From: Lucifuga dentata | Lineage: Eukaryota; Chordata; Actinopteri; Ophidiiformes; Bythitidae | Assembly: GCA_014773175.1 (NCBI GenBank) | Contig: VXCM01001558.1 | Span: 163,555 to 227,554, forward strand | Direction: 5' to 3' | DNA length: 64,000 nucleotides | Part shown: positions 12,601-24,844 of the stretch, piece after piece | How the letters are laid out: the number at the start of each line of letters is the position of its first letter | How positions within the stretch are numbered: the stretch's first letter is position 1 | Program-made: the position numbers and the translations under genes | Notes under the pieces: model-generated | Told to the model about the DNA's origin: nothing | The model's input: only the letters and a program-made list of their open reading frames with translations | Databases searched by the model: none

Positions 12601-14758
12601 CAGCCTGAGAAAGCAAATTATGTAAAGACTAAACTTTCACAAGATACAACAGCCACAAACCATGAAAGTGTAGTAAAGGTAAAAGAGTACAGTAGAAAAG
12701 GTCCATTTCAAAGTACTAAAATGTCCATATATATATGATCAAAGCAAACCATAAAACAGAAATTGGCTTCTGCTTCAGGTTTTCAGACAATGTATTTATA
12801 TCTAAGCTGTGTCTGAAGATAAAGGATTACCTGTACTGAGATGAGTTATTAAACTGGATCAGACGAGGATTGAGCTTCTGTATTAAAATTCTAATGATAT
12901 TCATGAAGAGCATGAAATTGACCTGTTGATAGAAAAACAAGAATAGAAAATTAAGTAGAAATAATTAGCTTTACAAAGGGCAGCATTGTATAAATTGTTG
13001 CTAACAGAAATGTGATTGTTTTTGCAAATTAAATTTTATGTCAACAAAATAAGCAGCCAACTGTGTAACTGACAATAGCAGGTGGGAAGGTCGTTTTTAA
13101 GCACCTGTTTTAATGCATACAAAAGAAGCTTTCGAAACGTGAAACTTTTTCAAATCACGTCTTAATAGAAGGTAAACAAATCATACATAATCTCTAATCT
13201 GCTCGAGACACAATTAACGGTCCATCATTTTTTTTTTTTTTTTTTTTTTTTGTTTCAGCACAATGGCAGCTGTGTGGTTGTGTGAGGAAGCAATTACCGC
13301 TATAGAGACAACAATTGGTCCTTTGATGATCCACCAATATGGAGAGTCCTCGTTGATGTCCCAGCATCTGCATGGGAAGACATTTTATTTTGTACACTTT
13401 AACTGACTTCACTTTGGCTGGTAGAATTAAAATCACCTCCTTGTTTGGTATTACAGTACCAGCAACAAAGAGTAACAGATGAGTACAAAGATGATTCTAT
13501 TTTGCTCCAGTTGTATATACCTAATACAGAATATATGAGAAATGATGTAGTGATTTATACAAACTCTGTGTCCTCAAAATACAGCCTGGATCCAATCCAC
13601 AGGACTATAAAGAGGACAGGTACACCTGCGGAAACACAATCAGTCATACCTGTTCAGTTAATGACAAACTAACAATGTATGAGCCTGTCAGATGCACGAA
13701 TGCAAATATCTGCACTAATGCACAAAGCATGTGTTCACTTCCTCTATGTACAGTAAGTTATTTTCAATTTCCTGTATAATCTTTGTACATAGCATGCAAT
13801 GTGGCCACATTGCACACATAAAGTTCCAGGAAATCAGTTTGAATATTTTTGGCAGAATGCTCAGCCCACAAACATAACCGAGTTGATGGTAGCTATTACG
13901 AGTGATTACCACAGGGATGTAAACTTTAATTCAATTTGTTAGCTAATTTATGTTCAATCCACTCAGCCAGGAGAGCTGTAAACTGTATTACAATAATAAG
14001 ATGAGCATGCATGCAGATGGCAGACTGTGTGCCCCCATGTGTGCACAAAAAGCCCTCCAGGCATCTGTGAAACTCCTTTACAAACACACCACTTTAATAA
14101 ACGGAAATGAAAGGAAACTGTTTTTCACTATTAACTCTAACGCTATTTAAGATCCGTCATCTGATTGGATGATGGATCTTCCAATCTAGTGTTCAAAAAA
14201 ATATACCAACTGATATAAATGGGGCACTATCATTAAAAGTTACCTGAAACTTTGTATTTGAGACACTGTGAACCAATTTCAAAGAATGTGAGGTGTGATG
14301 TGGCACTCTGCAAACCGATTTGATATAAATGTAGCACTAATTAAAAGACAATGAGGGGAATTCATAAAACACGGCACCGGACTTAATGGCAAATGGCAAT
14401 TTGCAAATATATATATACATAGATAATGGCAAATATCATCACGAAATCCTGTTCTCTCATTTTTAGCATTTGCCTTAAAAGAAGTGTTCCTACAGTATTT
14501 CCTATTTACAACTGGGGAAGCAATACATAAAACTCACGGTCACGCAAAAATTAAGACCTGTTTCAGCCTGGTGGTAAATTTCAGCAATATGAAATCTGGG
14601 CAATGTTTTAAACTGTATTTGTCACACATCTGTCAGTGATCAATAAATCTGTTTTTGAGCCCACTCAGCTGATCAGTCGTCTATTTATTGGCAGGGTTTG
14701 ATCTGATCTCGCTCACAATCTGGTGGCACTACGCCTCTTCCTCAAGCGTTAGTCTCTC

Positions 14759-14815
<57 letters not shown>

Positions 14816-17800
14816 TACATACATACACACACACCACCTCCTGTGAACTGCAGCTCTTGTCAGTGTCTGGATCTCTTCTTTCATATCTTTGTATTATCAA
14901 TCTCTAAAAATGTGAAGCTCTAAAACAGAGAATTTAACTGTTAAAATCTTCCAAACGGCACAAGTTTACAGCTTAAAGATTAAAGTTGAAGGATCAGTTT
15001 TTAGTTAGAAAACAGTCCTAGTTTTCCCAGAATACATATAAAATTACTTCTACTTCAGAGAGTCAGGAATTACACCAACTTTGTGCCACATACGAGCTCT
15101 GCCTATCTGAAGTCTGATTATTTGCTAAATCTAAGCCAAATACAAAGTCCGTCTTCTTTGTGCAACCCACCTCAGGAAGATTAGTTGTCAATGAGGCCTC
15201 AGATTATGTGGACTCTGATACAATTATCTTCTAAGATCCTCACATACTGTACTGGATGGGGAATAAACGCCAGTGCTGCCTAAGCCCAGAAGACAAATGA
15301 CGACTACCTACTTAACAGCAAAGTCTACTTGCAAATCAACACTGTTGAGTTGAATGTGAGATATCTCATATTGTCAAGTTTCTCACCCCAGCCCAGCAGG
15401 CTGAAGCCCCAGAGATACAGACGGCTGCGATGGAATGAAGAGAGCAGCAGGGAGTTGAGGTATAGCGCCTCCACCAGGAGCCAGAAAAAATTAGTCATTA
15501 CACAGTAGTGACAGAAAACCACAGAGGCCTTACAGGCAAACTAGACAGGAAAAAGAAAGGAAAGGGGGACACCAAGTGAGAAAGGCTCAAGGAGACACAC
15601 CAACAATATGTAAGAGTTCAGTGCATTTAAAGAAGGGAAGGGAAAGCTTCAGAGGAATTTCTATTGCATCCCAGATGCTCTTCTCTTTGTAATTATCTTA
15701 CAGTGGAGAGGGTGCAGTGGTTGGTGTCCTCATTAGAAAACAGAGTTGCATCCTTTATGAATACCGCCACAGCTTTCAGGATAAAAGTAACGAAGAGCTG
15801 AATGTGAATATAATTCCGAGCACAACGCAGCCTCCTGTTTAAAAAACAAAACAAGAATATACACATAAGAAATATATACTGTTGTCTTATGACAGGCACC
15901 AAAAATATCAACAAGAACACAAATATACAAAGACTGTAAGTCAGCTAGCTAGTTATATTTAGTTTATGTACATTTTTTTTTTTTAACTTAAAATACAGTA
16001 TACAGCTGCTGCCTTGGTTTCCATGACTTACTAAGAGAACAGAGAATCTATTAAATCCACCCAATATTAAATAGAGGTCAAATCTGGAACTGAGAATACT
16101 TGTACAATAAACCTAAATATAAGTGAAAATAACAATTTTACATTATAAAACTATGACAACTGATACATGACAGAAACTTCATTTGCAACTCTGTTTCTTA
16201 TTTTCTTCCTTACAATTTTTGTTCCAGTTTTTGGCCTTTCAGTCTTTGTGGTCCAAAACTGATTTCATTTCATAGAATCATTCTTCTTCTTTCATGCACC
16301 AGGATGATGTTTAGAATTGCATACTAGCATATTAAACACAGTGTCTGTGGCAGAGTTACTGTACATTAATGCCATGTTTAGTAATATCCATTTCAATGCA
16401 GGCAGCAGCTTTTATTGTTATTTAGCACCCAGTGGTAAGTACATTAAGTCTTCAGGTTACCAAAATGCACAAGTTAGTGAGTAAAAATGAAATAACAAAG
16501 TAAGTCTGACAGTAATTTGTGTCTCTCAGAATGTGCTTTTATTATAAACAGATTCATTGTTCTGATCTTCGTCCTACTGAGATATTCTGGGGCTTTTGTA
16601 AAAATGACTCAAAAATATAATTCACTTAATAGACGCAAGTAAAGGTCTGCTGTTGTGCAGAAAGACATGAAAAGAAGCATCCTCACTGGAAGACCTCAAA
16701 TTAAGTTTCATTTGTCGCCTCATCTTACCTGAAGAGCAGCAGGATCAGCACAGCAACAGACAGAACCACCAGGGAGATGCTGTAGCCGATAATGTATATC
16801 ACCTTCACCATGGCAAAGTATGACTGCTCTGTCTGAAGTTAAGATGAGAAAAACTTCCTGTTAAAAATTTTTACACTCAAATATCAAAGCTTGTCCAATT
16901 GCAGTCGGGCTTCAAACTGAAGCTAATGTGCCAAAATGAGTCCAAATTGTACATCATCCAAATTCAGACAAACTTGAAACTTAAATTTGCCAGAGAAATG
17001 ACTGAAAGAAAGCCTTTTCCTAACTTTCAGGCTAATTCTAACGTCAGTGGAATATAAAATTGGAGTAAAGTGACATCTAGGTTTTGAAATTAGGAAGACA
17101 AAGCAATTATGACGACAGAAATGACTTCCAGACTTTTCAGTCAACTGCGTGTTTCTGCAACTATGACATCACCTCACTTCTCTGTGGTTATTTATGGGGA
17201 ACATTTCAGGATTAATAAGTTTCTATGCAGAACCGAATGACATGAAACCAATCCACAGTTGTACAAGTCACTATGTAGAATCATAATGAATGTAATAAAT
17301 ATTTTTTGTAATTTCTTAGATCAGCCTTGATTTGATAGATATACATGCACAAAAATAGCTACACTTTATGTCAGATCTTTATGTATAAGGAGGTGTCTTA
17401 CAGCAAACAGTTTCTCTTACAAAAGACATCTCGAGCATCAAAAATAGTTTTCTCATAATTATGTCAAAAATTAAGAGGCATCATTGCCTCTTTGTCAAAC
17501 AAGCTAATGCTAACTAAAATCTGATGGGTGAGATATGAATCACTTACAAAAACTTTTCATAAAATTCTCGTACCAGCCACAATTATGTCTGAATGGACCT
17601 TCCTATAGACTCAAGCAGTAATAAACCTATATGAATATACTTGAATCTCAAGTATCAAGTACCTTGATACATTTTTCTTCTTTGCTTGGCTGTTTTGATC
17701 TTCTGTGATCTTTTCTTGGATTTTGGAAATTAAAAAAAGGCAGCTTTTCCTGTTGTTTGTGATAGCTTGACAGTCCTCTTCTTTCTCTTCCTGTTCTGAC

Positions 17801-20800
17801 TCGTTCTCCTCCTGTTTTTACTCCTCCAGTTTCATCTCTGCACTCTCCATTTGGAGTCACTTGTTTACCTGTAAAAATCCCTGACCTCTTCCACTGGTCC
17901 GACCAGCATCTCTCACCTCAGGAATGTCATCATCCACACTGCAGGAGATGTGGTACGGCGGGAACAGCCTGGACCAGCCTCCAGCTGTGCAGTTCCGACT
18001 CACTGATCCTGAGATGAAAGNCGGCGGGAACAGCCTGGACCAGCCTCCAGCTGTGCAGTTCCGACTCACTGATCCTGAGATGAAAGGTTAAAGGGTCAAA
18101 AGTCAAGCCAGTCACAAAGAGGAAAAACAGCCTCGAAACAGCTGACGAATCACTAAATCGTGAAATCTGAACCTGAATATTCAGGTAAAATGTGTGCTTT
18201 GTAGATATCCTCATATTATAAGATGCAGTGGTACCGCTTGTTCTCTGGTTTTGGTTTTGAGTATGATTATGTCTATGCAGTCTCATGGCTGTATTTTAAG
18301 TTTCATATTAAGAAAAGCATAATTTGACTGTAGCCTCCTGAGATATTCTAGCAAGCCTGAATGGTGAGAAAAGTGAGTCTTATTCAGCATAAACAAAACA
18401 AAAAATGAATGCATACTTAAATATAATCATCAGGATTAACACACTTTTTTTTCTACTGTTACTTTAATTACAACAAATCTCAGTATCAAAACTCTCAACT
18501 TCTTCTTCCACTGTGACAGAAAGGCACCTGTATTATTTTGGAAGAGCGAGAAGACTGCAGGGCAGCTTCTCTGGACCGTTTCCCCAACAACAGCGTTAGG
18601 CCAGCAGATGACTGCATCCCAGAACGGCGGGCAACCTTTGAGATAGGAGAGAGATTGAAAAAAGTGAGTATGTGAGTTTAATCAATAAATACAAACATGC
18701 AGTACACAACCATCTGACATGAACACACGTATAGGTATATACGTTGGCAGCCTTGGTAAATAAAAGCAAGATGGGATGTGAAAAAAAATATGTTCCTGTT
18801 TATCCTCTTTATCTTTCATTCAAAATATTAACAAAAACATAAACCTTTAATTAAAGTAAAATAATTGAAAAGAAATTCTTATCATGAAACAAATATGTTT
18901 CTCAATTGCTCTGGAAGAGGACGTGTATTGAGCCCACACACAGAGGGAAGGATGGTTCAAGTGGCCGAAGAATCTTCAAGGATCACAGCTGGAGAATTAC
19001 AGATGTTAGAATGTCTCCAACTCTACAACCAGACACCACCAGGCCGACTGAGAAAAATATTTGTTTCACAGTAAGAATTTTTTTTTTTTCTGTTCAATTT
19101 TACTTTAATTAAAAATTATATTTTTGTTCATGTTTTGAAATTCGAGAGGATGAAGAATAAAGACTCTTTTTTTTTTTTTTTTTTTTTNTTTTTTTTTTTT
19201 TTTTTTTGCTTTTATTTACCATGTTTCCAGTATTTGTGGAGGGTGCTGTACATAGGGTTCATCATGCACAGATTCGTGACATTCTTTTGACATTCCAAGC
19301 TGTTTCATCTGCCTGAACGAGAGTTGTGTTAAGAGAAAGGGAGTACTAAAAATCTCCATCCAAGACCTTTATCATGGGATGAATTACATACATGAATCCT
19401 TATCCAAGTATCCTTAATGGTCTCCTCCACTGATCTATCACAGTGATAGACTAGCATCCACATTCATTCTTGGGAGCAGCTCAGAATCTGCCTTTAAAAC
19501 TGATGATTCTCATGAAGCATGAGTTTCATGCTTCATGAGAATGATGTTTCATGATGTTTCATGATGTTTGCAATTAATATGATCATCTACATCGCATCAA
19601 AACTGGAGACTTTTGAGTTTGTACTTGCTGCTACAGATAACCAACAGGGAGGATTTGAAAAAGGAAGACACACCTCCTGTGCTTCTGTTGCTCTGATCTG
19701 CAATGTGCTGAAGGCAGCGACGCTCCTCTTTCTCCAGCTGAAATATGTATTCGCATTCAGGGTGCAAGCTCGACAAAACCTACAGGGACCAGCAAGGATG
19801 GAAGAAAGGAAGAACAGAAAGAAGGATGGCACCGTTGTAAAAAAAAAAAAAATTAAGCAGGAGACAAAGCCAGTTTTAGATGAGAAACAGTTACTGATGT
19901 CATCTGATTGGGGCTACAAAAAAAAAAGTCAACCAATGTGATATTAAATTCCACTCACTGGTTTGGATGGAAAGATTTAAGAACCTGGCCTGGAAAATCT
20001 CTGGTATTATTAAAATGACAATACTCATTTTGATTAGATTTGCACTAAAATCTTGACAAAATGCAAAGTCCCAATTCCCCTTTTCATTTTCAACTTTGAT
20101 TTCATTAGTTTGAAAAGAAAAATTTGGCCCATTTCACATTTCATTTCATTATACTAAAGATGGTTTCATGCGTTAGAGTACACTGAAAAACATTTTTATA
20201 TTGAGTTTCATTTTAAATTTGTATAATTTCATTGTCTATGCATATGTATGACAAAATATTTAAATTTTTTCTGGTTTTCCAAATGATATAAATTCATGTG
20301 TATGATTAAAAAAAAATGGTTTTAATGGCAGTGACTCCCTTTGACTGTAAACATTGCATTTAGTAGAAAATAATTTCCTGCTAAACCGTTACCTTTTAGC
20401 AAAACACATCTGATTCCGTTGGTGGCATTAAGCAACATGTTTGTTTTTTTCCCCCAATATAATATTGTGAGAGCTGAATCTTGGGAAATTTCCCTGAAGA
20501 AAAACTCTGCACTCCATCCTCTTTAGCGTAACTCTGAGATTCATTTGTTTCTGACCCGGCTCACCTCTGCTCTCTCCTTGGATCAAATTAAACAGACCAT
20601 AACCAGCTTTGCATTTGACATTGGCCTGACTGTTAACTCAGACTGAAGCAAATGAGGACATCTTGTTTCTGAGGAAGGATGAGGGGAAGTACATGGAGGC
20701 AACATTGTAGGCTAGATGGAGGAATATCAGGAAAGAAGCAGGAGAGCCAGACATGTGAGTGCCATGACTTTGTAGTAATAATCGTTTTAGGGTACACCTT

Positions 20801-23800
20801 GCACTAAACTAGCTTAGCATGCAGCATCAGAGACTTGAACCTTGATAAGCAATGGAAAACAGATGGATGGATGGATGGATGGATGGATGGATGGTTTATG
20901 ATAATCAGGTTAACAACAGGTATTTTTTGAACATTGCAACAAATACTATGAAACAATACTATGCCAACATAGTGCTTGGCAGGAGGCAGACGGACAGGAA
21001 GGAGATATGTTATCATGATGTTCTCCATTTCCAAAATTACTTGAACATTTTGAATCCTTTCATATGTTCTATAATTTTGAGGCAGTTTTCTCTCGTCCCT
21101 GCCTTGGAAGCTGCAGACACATCATTTATCCCATTTTATTAACATGCATATTGCTCAGACTTTTGTCCTTGACTCAGTTACATCTCATTCTTATTCTTAA
21201 TCTTGGTGACTAAGTGGAACTTAATTATAGGAAAAGACAACAAATATTCCCTCTAAAAAAAACTCTTTGCCCCGTTCTCCGTGTCATCCAATAGCATGCT
21301 CTGATTTTAAGCTCTAAACATTTCTGTTAATGCTGTCTAATGCAGTGCAACTGTACAAAACACACCTGGAGCCATTTTATGAAATGACATGTTAAGTATC
21401 AGTTTATGTACCAAAAGCATTTTGTCATCACTCTCCGTGCATTGATTTGAATTTTTATATACAATGTCCTTATATAACTCAAATACTCAAATTTCAGACA
21501 TCAAAGTTGAGGATAAAATGAAGCTTCCCATGCAATCTGTTCACCCTAAATACTTTTCTTTTTGTTTTTTGTTTTTTTTTAATTAACACTTTCTAGAAAG
21601 TGACAGAAGGGACCCATGTGTTTCACGGCTATAAAAAAAAAAACAAAGGCATACAGCTCGGATTAAAAAGTTATTAGTTCGTTCTAGGGAACAACAAAAG
21701 GATGCTAATATTCCCAGAAAGTGTTTGTACAAGAATAAGTCTTATTCATACAGGCTGTCAGGTTGAACAGATGCCTTTAAGAAAGAGAGTTGTGTTGAAG
21801 CAAAAGAGCATTTCAAGGTTTTTTCCAACTAGGAAACTGTTGTGACTTGAATTCCATCAGGATATTTTTGAAAAAAGTGTGAGTGAGGTGAAAATGACAG
21901 ATATAGATATCTCCTAAGCAGTAACTCATCTCAAGCATTTCTCCGTGTTTTGCATCTAAACTCTGACAGTGTGTCCACTGGTGACACACATGTAAATTGA
22001 TGGAACTTGTAGAAAAGAGACCAGAGTTTGTGTTTTTGAAGTACTTTGTAATAAACTACTTTAGATGCAATGTCTAAGCTATCTATAGAATACATTTCCC
22101 ATTCTCTTCAAGTATAAAGAAGCAACTACACAGGCTTTCAGTAACACCCTGAGCTCAATCGATAAGCAGCAGAAGTGCTGAAAGCGGCCTGAGTAAAGCA
22201 CTGCTTGTCCCCCTTCTCTTTGTTCCTGATCCAATACTAATAGTTTAATGAGAGGTATTATTGTGCAATTTACTTAGCAATTACCTCTTTTCCTGTGGAA
22301 AGGTTAGCAGGGAACACATGAAAAAGAATATGTGTTGTCTCCAGCAAAGAAAGTGAAATCTGAGGCTCAAGGCCGGTCATGCATGTAGATGGAACACTGT
22401 TCTCTGCTAAACTGTGGCTCAGTTGATCAGTTTGAATTAATGCCGCCAGAGAAAAGACATTTGTTTTCCATGCAAAAAAATGCACATGACAAGGTCAAAT
22501 ATACTGACACCTGAACATTACACCCATTATGTCATTGTTGTCTAATTCCAAAATCATGGGCTATAACATGGAGTTGCCCCCTCCCCATAAGTGAACCCAC
22601 TATATTAGAAGCAATGTCCACATATTTGTTTCCATATAGTGTATGTATGTAATAAAAATCTACTAAATGTCACGTCTGGGGATTCATTACACATTCATTA
22701 CCAGGCAATCCAAGTGTTAAACACGGATGCAGTCTCCACCCTGACCACCCCTACATAATATGCACACATGAACAAACAGGATGACTGCAAACTTTGCACA
22801 GACAAGTGTATATGTATGTGTTTTTTTTTACCATTTCTATTTTTAACTTTTTATATTTTTATTTGTATATTTTACCTTTGTATATTTTATCCTTTATCCT
22901 TATTTTTATCCTATATTTTTATCCTTAGCTTTGTATATTTTTGCACAGTGGACTGAGTCATCACTGCCATTAACATGTATATGATGTGTATGTGACACAT
23001 AAAGAACTTTGAACTTGAACTTGATGCATCCCTGAGTATATGAACAGGGATGCTGTGGAGTCATTTTTTGCATAAGAACAGTGTGCAGTTGAGAGAGAGT
23101 GAAGCCTATAATGGCAGGTGGTGAGGGATGAAGCGAGAGACAAACAGGGTGGTTATGAGCACCAGAGACGCATGACGTCCTCATGCATTTCAGCTGCATG
23201 ATGAAATGAGGGGAGCTCGTGTGCAGCATTGAAGACACAGAAGCAGAGCTAAGCCAGAGTGGAGGCTAGATAAAGTAAGTCTGGATAATGTGAGTCATGA
23301 TACTAAATGCCCAGCCAACGGCCACTTCACACTGCCAGGTTAGTGCACTGCAGTGTGCTGGAAAAATGCTCTCTGAGAGGTGAAGCCCATTATCTGCTAA
23401 CTACCCAGAAAGGGGCCATCGGATTGGGCTCACTTTGCAGATGTTTCTGTCTGTTTTCAACACTGAATGAGATGCACCTTTGGACTGCAGCGCACAAATG
23501 CACATGTTCAATCAATCTGAAAATGAGCACCGACACTGTTAGCATTTCAATTTCAGATCATTTGCAGCTCTTTATGAGCACAGACAAGCTAATGATTTGT
23601 CCTCTCAGGTGTTCAAGCACAAAATCTGAACCGTATCTGACATCACAAAAGATAACAGCCGCATCCTGCTGGTCTTATTTGTAGTGTTTTCTTTTGAAGT
23701 GTGTGTTTGTGTGTGTTTTTGGACCCCGGGTGTTCATTACAATTCTCTGCAGTCCTGAGCAGTGAAAGAGAATGGAATGAAGTGGAACACAGTGATGAGA

Positions 23801-24118
23801 GCCTGCCCTGTTCCCATTCTCTGCAGTGCTTATCATCATCGCTGCTATTATCAGCCGTTTGCGTGGTTCTTATATTTCTATTTAGTTGGAAATGAACAAG
23901 GTGGCCATGTAATAAGAGCCCTATAAAGCAGTTGACAAATGACTGTTTTGGTGTGTGGATATGCATGTGTGTGTGAGTGGTTTAGTGCCCGTCTTTGTGT
24001 TTCAGAGTTAATAAGCCTAAACAAGTTTCACACACACTAGACCACTAAACAGAAGTCACTCAATTTTAGCCAAATGGCCTTTCATTCTTTGTTAGAATTT
24101 CAATAAGAAGGCAACACA

Positions 24119-24149
<31 letters not shown>

Positions 24150-24844
24150 TGTGTTGTGTGAGAGTACAATAATAGAAGATTTAGATTTTTTTTTTTTTTT
24201 TTAGGTTTTGTTTAAACTATCAATACCTCACATATGTGCTACACCAATGATTAAAAAACAGCAGGCTACTGAAACTAATAAAGATAAAAAAAAGATAAAC
24301 CCATATTGTCTTTCTTGTTTTTCTGAAAATAAAATGGATATTGTTCCACCTTCATCCATACATCTAAATTCCAAGATTATAAATAAATATTTATACATTT
24401 AGGCCAAAATAATAAACATGTATACTGTGGATCTATTTCTGTGTACAACTTTTTTTTTTCACCTATCTGTCATATATGGTATTGTACTGTTTCCAGTTTA
24501 GCCAACACTTCATTTACACCTTAACACAACACAGCAAAATCTAAATTTAATATATCGTAGGTAGCAGACATATCAGAGAAAACAAAACAGAACGAGTAAT
24601 TCACGTTTCTGTTTTCGTTTTGCACGTTGTGATTTCCGATTTTAACTAGAAAAGCTGCACAATAACGTGATCGTGTAGTTTTCTTTTAGCAAATAACAGT
24701 TTTAATCTCTTTTCTGCAAAAGGAAGACTACAGGTTTGTCATCACCATCATTTTCTTCCCCACAGATTAAGTTAAAAACCAGTTACTTACAGTCGGAGAC
24801 AAACACAGGGTGAGAAAAACCACGTGGATGTGGACACTGGACAT
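9548..24844 (-). CDS. ghrhr: growth hormone-releasing hormone receptor
   Basis: Class B (secretin-family) GPCR that binds GHRH at the pituitary cell surface and signals through Gs and cAMP. I place 13 coding exons: 24844-24791, 19779-19674, 18635-18528, 18008-17917, 16832-16729, 15834-15702, 15540-15387, 13625-13565, 13367-13298, 12922-12831, 12068-11939, 10612-10571 and 9649-9548. They sum to 1248 nt (415 aa plus stop; the human protein is about 423 aa), and all phases agree. Exon sizes 61, 70, 92, 130 and 42 are the standard class B series. Residues 1-18 form a signal peptide; the hormone-binding domain shows HPEC, FWD, CW, SCP and RNC. Helix 2 holds [10 protein letters not shown], helix 3 [15 protein letters not shown], helix 6 [13 protein letters not shown] and helix 7 [14 protein letters not shown]...LYLN and the exon 6 sequence favour GHRHR over VIPR, SCTR or PACAP receptors. 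Exon 4 overlaps an assembly duplication at 17956-18086. Two GHRHR-type genes exist in some fish; I cannot say which this is. Confidence 0.93.
9655..9685. repeat. (CA)n microsatellite
   Basis: About 30 bp of uninterrupted CA repeats just upstream (on minus) of the last ghrhr exon. It sits in the final intron close to the acceptor. Confidence 0.9.
10226..10504 (-). mobile_element. short retroelement fragment with 14-bp target duplication
   Basis: The sequence matches a common teleost repeat with blocks such as ggctggagcctatcccagt, gcaatttagagt and catgtctttgga, and with CATCC tandem units at one end. Read on minus, it ends in (GGATGG)n, the 3' tail of a LINE/SINE-type element. The 14-mer TTAAATGTTATATT occurs on both sides (10212-10225 and 10505-10518), a clear target-site duplication. 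It lies in the last ghrhr intron. The open frame through it is not a gene. Confidence 0.75.
11375..11505. other. assembly duplication across an N
   Basis: The 65 bases at 11375-11439 are repeated at 11441-11505 with one N at 11440. It lies in ghrhr intron 11 and has no coding effect. Confidence 0.85.
14149..14180. repeat. short inverted repeat (hairpin)
   Basis: Arms of 13 bases (AAGATCCGTCATC and GATGATGGATCTT) pair at 12 of 13 positions around a 6-nt loop. It sits in intron 7 of ghrhr, with no gene association that I can see. Confidence 0.6.
14763..14835. repeat. (CT)n followed by (CA)/(CATA) microsatellite
   Basis: About 48 bp of CT dinucleotides run directly into an acacatacatacac tract, within intron 7 of ghrhr. 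Confidence 0.9.
17956..18086. other. assembly duplication across an N in ghrhr exon 4
   Basis: The 65 bases at 17956-18020 are repeated exactly at 18022-18086, with one N at 18021 between them. The block contains the acceptor and first half of ghrhr exon 4, so the exon appears one and a half times. A single copy gives an exon of 92 nt in perfect phase with its neighbours, so the second copy is most likely unmerged contig overlap. Confidence 0.85.
19507..19541. repeat. perfect 16-bp inverted repeat with 3-nt loop
   Basis: TTCTCATGAAGCATGA is followed by gtt and then its exact reverse complement. It is followed by three tandem copies of the decamer atgatgttt(c/g) from 19541. It lies about 130 bp from ghrhr exon 2, on the downstream (minus) intron side. 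Confidence 0.8.
20843..20894 (+). repeat. (GATG)n tail of a truncated retroelement
   Basis: The segment gataagcaatggaaaacag followed by GATG repeats matches the reversed 3' end of the same family seen at 10226-10504, so it looks like a very short 5'-truncated insertion in plus orientation. It is in intron 1 of ghrhr. Confidence 0.55.
24123..24150. repeat. (GT)n microsatellite
   Basis: About 27 bp of GT repeats in the first ghrhr intron. Confidence 0.9.

Noticed and set aside
13445..13672. 75-aa plus-strand open frame
   Set aside because: It overlaps ghrhr exon 8 on the other strand and has no homology; treated as an antisense shadow.
20843..20894. GATG/CCATC tandem as a CRISPR-like or regulatory array
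   Set aside because: It is a simple tetranucleotide run attached to a known retroelement tail, with no spacers.
23307..23966. Plus and minus open frames of 64-125 aa in ghrhr intron 1
   Set aside because: They overlap each other on both strands, lack splice or domain signals, and look like chance frames in a less AT-rich patch.
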